A program made the translations under genes and the position numbers. DNA of 64,000 bases from Thuidium tamariscinum. Lineage: Eukaryota > Streptophyta > Bryopsida > Hypnales > Thuidiaceae. Numbering within the stretch: position 1 is the stretch's first letter; each line of letters opens with the position of its first letter. The stretch covers positions 18,284,053 to 18,348,052 of the forward strand of contig OX344750.2 in assembly GCA_947034885.2 (NCBI GenBank). Direction: 5' to 3'. Shown piece by piece: positions 61,001 through 64,000 of this stretch. The notes below the pieces were generated by a model, which had not been told where the DNA came from, searched no databases, and was given only the letters and a program-made list of their open reading frames with translations.

Positions 61001-63400
61001 AATTGAATGTGAATTGGCCATAGCATTGATCTTATGAAGTAGAATGGATTTCAAGGGAGCATTTAGGAAGATGTGAAGTTCACCTTTTGTGTTCAAGTAG
61101 TAACTAGTACAATTTGTAGTTGTTGATTTGGTGTGAATTTTTTGTTGCAATTCAAACCCTAATGATGACAAAAGTTTGCATCTATGAGAAAATATGAAAG
61201 ACCATGTTCAAAACAAATATCCTCGCAAGTATTGGCCATGGAATATGGAACAAATGGTTGTTGCAATCCCATGTGCTTACGAAGGAGTCTTGAAAGACGG
61301 GCTTGATATTCTCATTTCCACAATGCTTTGTAGAATGAAGGTTGTTATTGATGTTCAAGGTGTAGTATTAGAAGACAAATATCATACAAAAATAATCCAA
61401 ATTGATGTATATTTTATACTTTTATGTGTAAAAATCTTATGTAAGATGAAAACAATCTTTTTGAATTTTCCATTGCACTTTCACGAATTCTCAATTTCAA
61501 TAAAATTTTGAATATTTGAAAGCTTTTCAAATTTCATGGTACTCTTCACAAGGTTGGAGCAATTTGAAAAGTGTCAGTTCATATCTTATCTTTCAGGTAC
61601 TATACCAAAAAAAACTCTTTCCAAAAAAGAAGTGCAAACATCATTTCATGTACTCATGAGAATATCAAGCCCAGGGTTTGAATACACACAAAGGTAAAGG
61701 AAGAACAAAACTTTTTGACATTGCATGAAATATGTTGTTGAACAGACTCACAGTTGGTTTGTACCATGCAATGTGTTTTCCTAACTGATGATATGTTCAA
61801 AAATTCAAATACATCTACCTACTTCAGCATTGCAATGAAATTCTATTTCATTTCGTCTCTGTAAAAAATAAAAATAAATTTTAAATTTTAAATCAAACAC
61901 ATTTTTAAAAATTCCATTTCATTAGTTCCCAAAAAAAAACCAAAAAATATACCCTTTTTCAAACCCTGGTTGGTCAAAATTGACCAACCACCATATTTCA
62001 AAGTCATGTGTTGAAACTGACAATACAATGTCTTGTGTTATACCATTCATGTGGAATTAGTTGGAAGAATTGAAGAATCTTATGTTGCATTTATGAAATT
62101 GATTGCCTATTTGTTGATTGTTGATGGTGCTGAAGTCTAGTTTTAAAATACATCTAAAGTTGATAGTTTGTTAGTTTGCTGAATCAAAGGGTGGCCCTTT
62201 ATTTGTGTTAAAAAAAAATTGTGCATAAAACGGTTTATTTTTTATTTTTGCTTTTATGAGATTTATGAAACCTAGGGCATTGACATAAGGTAAAGTGGTT
62301 TAGAAGACTTGACAATATAAGTATGTTGCAAGAGAAAGAAGATCATTTAATTAGGGGAATATTAGCAAAGTGTCATAAGTCCATCAAAATGTAATGCATT
62401 TATTGCATGATTGGCTTTGTTTCAGGCTTCCTGGCAAAATACATGACAAATGATGGAGACAACAAATCTATGAAGAACTCAAAGCAGATTTTTCAATTGT
62501 TAGGCAAAAACTTAGTTTATGGCCTAAAAGAAATGTATGTACAACTAATGAAGCATTGCATACTTTCAAAACAATTGTGATGTCAATAAAGACTTGAAAG
62601 CTAGCAATTGATAAATTGAATTTTAAATATAAATGAAACTTATGTAACACTCCTTTGGACCAACTTGAAATTAATATTTCAACCTTTGTTGGATACGAAG
62701 AGTTTCAAAACATCCCTCAAATTTTATTTCAAATCGTATCAAATTGTCTAAAACTACACACATCCATTCATTTATTGCAAACCACCTCCACAAGATTTTT
62801 CGTACAAATGTTTGGTCAAATTCCTAACCATAATTAGAAATATGATGCGCATTATATAGATTTGATCATGTACACAAAATTTACACCTTTTTCATTTGTG
62901 GACAAAATTCTTCTACAATTGTTGGCAAAAGTTTTTAAAATCTAGGAAAAGTTGGTCTAGTAATGCCCCCTCCAAATTTGGAAATTATACAAGAAAGGAT
63001 CCCTCCCAATCTAATTCTATTGTTAGCACTTTTTTTCCTTGTAATTTATAAATTGTCAAGCATTGCACTATACTTAACCTTGTAATGCCATTGCAGACAC
63101 TATATGTTCAACGGATGCCAAAGAATCCTTTCATATAAGACAAAAGTGCAAATGTTCATCATTAAAAAAAAATTGTTGTAAAGGCAAAAGTCTTGCATTG
63201 TAATTTGACCACCAACAAGTGTTCTTGGATTCTTTTTTCTTCAAGCAAATGATTGTCATAGCACCCAAAAGGATGATTTTTCCATGGTGCCCTTCCTAAC
63301 ATTTCTTGTTCAATTAAGAGTGCATGCAATTTTTTTGGTCATTGGTTCATTATATGTAGGAAAATTCTAAAATTTTGACACCCCAATTCGAAATTACAAG
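61000..63400. other. AT-rich intergenic DNA
   Basis: There is no supported gene, RNA or delimited element. The self-complementary TTGGTCAAAATTGACCAA at 61969-61986 is the only compact hairpin noted. Confidence 0.45.
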
Positions 63401-64000
63401 CAACCACAATATGTTGTCCTCAAGCCTAACTTCCCTCTTTCCAAGTACTTGAATAAATGGCCATTGCAAGGCTCGTCGTCGTCGTCACCACCACCACCAT
63501 GAGCTTGAATATATTTTTTGCGTCCATTTCCTAACTTGTTCAACTTTGTTACTACAACCACAAAGAAGAGACGTGGGACAATCGGACACCTACAAAACAA
63601 AAAAATGGGATTTTCGACCACAACATACCACCAAACACTCCATCCATTTCCCCCTTCCTTTTTTCCCTTTTTTTTCTTTTTCTTTTTTCCTTTCCTTCTT
63701 CTTTCCCCCTCTTTCATCTCTCTACAATTGGAAGAATGAATGAAATAGATTCAAGCAGATCACGCTGATGATGAGTATGAGTACAACAATCGCTGGCGGG
63801 GGCAAACCCAGCAACGACGGACGAGGGAATCACTACCTCTCGGTTCCGTCCGTCCGTCCATTGGTCGATCGAGCACACAACTGCTCCTCAAGTTCAAAGT
63901 CGTGGGTGGAACACAATGATTGAATACAACTTTCAAAGCCACGTCCAAACAGCCAGCAAGCTGAAGACTTGAGACGAATAACTTATTCTCCCCGATTTCA
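63400..64000. other. GC-richer right edge, possibly a gene promoter
   Basis: Composition rises again. A pyrimidine tract of about 60 bases (63645-63725) is followed by a CGGACGG-type (CCGT)n run near 63845-63860. The pattern resembles the leaders of the other genes in this window, so a gene may begin just past the edge. No start codon or exon can be assigned. Confidence 0.35.

Noticed and set aside
63394-63717. 107-residue - strand frame with a Lys run
   Set aside because: The Lys-rich part is only the complement of a pyrimidine tract; the rest lacks any family signature.
1-64000. LTR-type or other virus-like elements
   Set aside because: No pair of long direct terminal repeats and no protein fragment of such elements was recognised; the repeats found are better explained as DNA elements.

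Overview
The window looks like nuclear DNA of a land plant. Introns are short to medium with GT-AG borders, intergenic DNA is very AT-rich, and the genes sit in GC-richer islands. The ORMDL, UPF2 and MPC1 products keep the plant forms of their motifs, yet they differ enough from flowering plants that a moss or another early-diverging lineage seems likely. The lineage call is inference; no marker fixes the species. No rRNA, tRNA, CRISPR array or bacterial-style operon was seen, and no LTR pair or reverse-transcriptase reading frame.

Genes, left to right: (1) ORMDL, regulator of sphingolipid synthesis, + strand, 3.5-7.5 kb, with its 5' end duplicated so that two interchangeable first coding exons exist; (2) a cysteine synthase / O-acetylserine (thiol) lyase, + strand, 16.4-18.4 kb, seven exons and a complete 350-residue frame; (3) a two-exon ankyrin-repeat fragment, - strand, 21.3-21.9 kb; (4) a roughly 1,000-residue unfamiliar nuclear-type protein, + strand, 28.3-35.0 kb, with two segments that resemble the tandem winged helices of atypical E2F factors behind an unrecognised N-terminal domain; (5) UPF2, nonsense-mediated decay factor, - strand, 46.1-37.1 kb, 17 coding exons and 1,238 residues, convergent with gene 4; (6) MPC1, mitochondrial pyruvate carrier subunit, + strand, 58.0-59.2 kb. 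These are housekeeping genes with no evident shared pathway.

The rest is repeat-rich. At least four kinds of non-autonomous DNA element can be delimited from terminal inverted repeats, target duplications and nesting: a TA-flanked family of seven members; a Mutator-like family with 9-11 bp target duplications; TTAA-flanked elements, including two near-perfect 739-bp palindromes; and foldback elements with long inverted arms at 2.0-3.3 and 46.4-47.4 kb. Tandem duplications recur inside gene leaders and introns (ORMDL leader, MPC1 leader, two UPF2 introns). A 0.9-kb leader segment is shared by the ORMDL locus and the winged-helix locus 23 kb away.

The most striking observation is that one Mutator-like element, interrupted by a TTAA palindrome, appears to be split between two places 12.5 kb apart. 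Its left half lies at 23.5 kb and its right half at 11.1 kb. The two halves carry the same 11-bp target duplication, and together they add up to one full-length element. The cysteine synthase gene lies between them.
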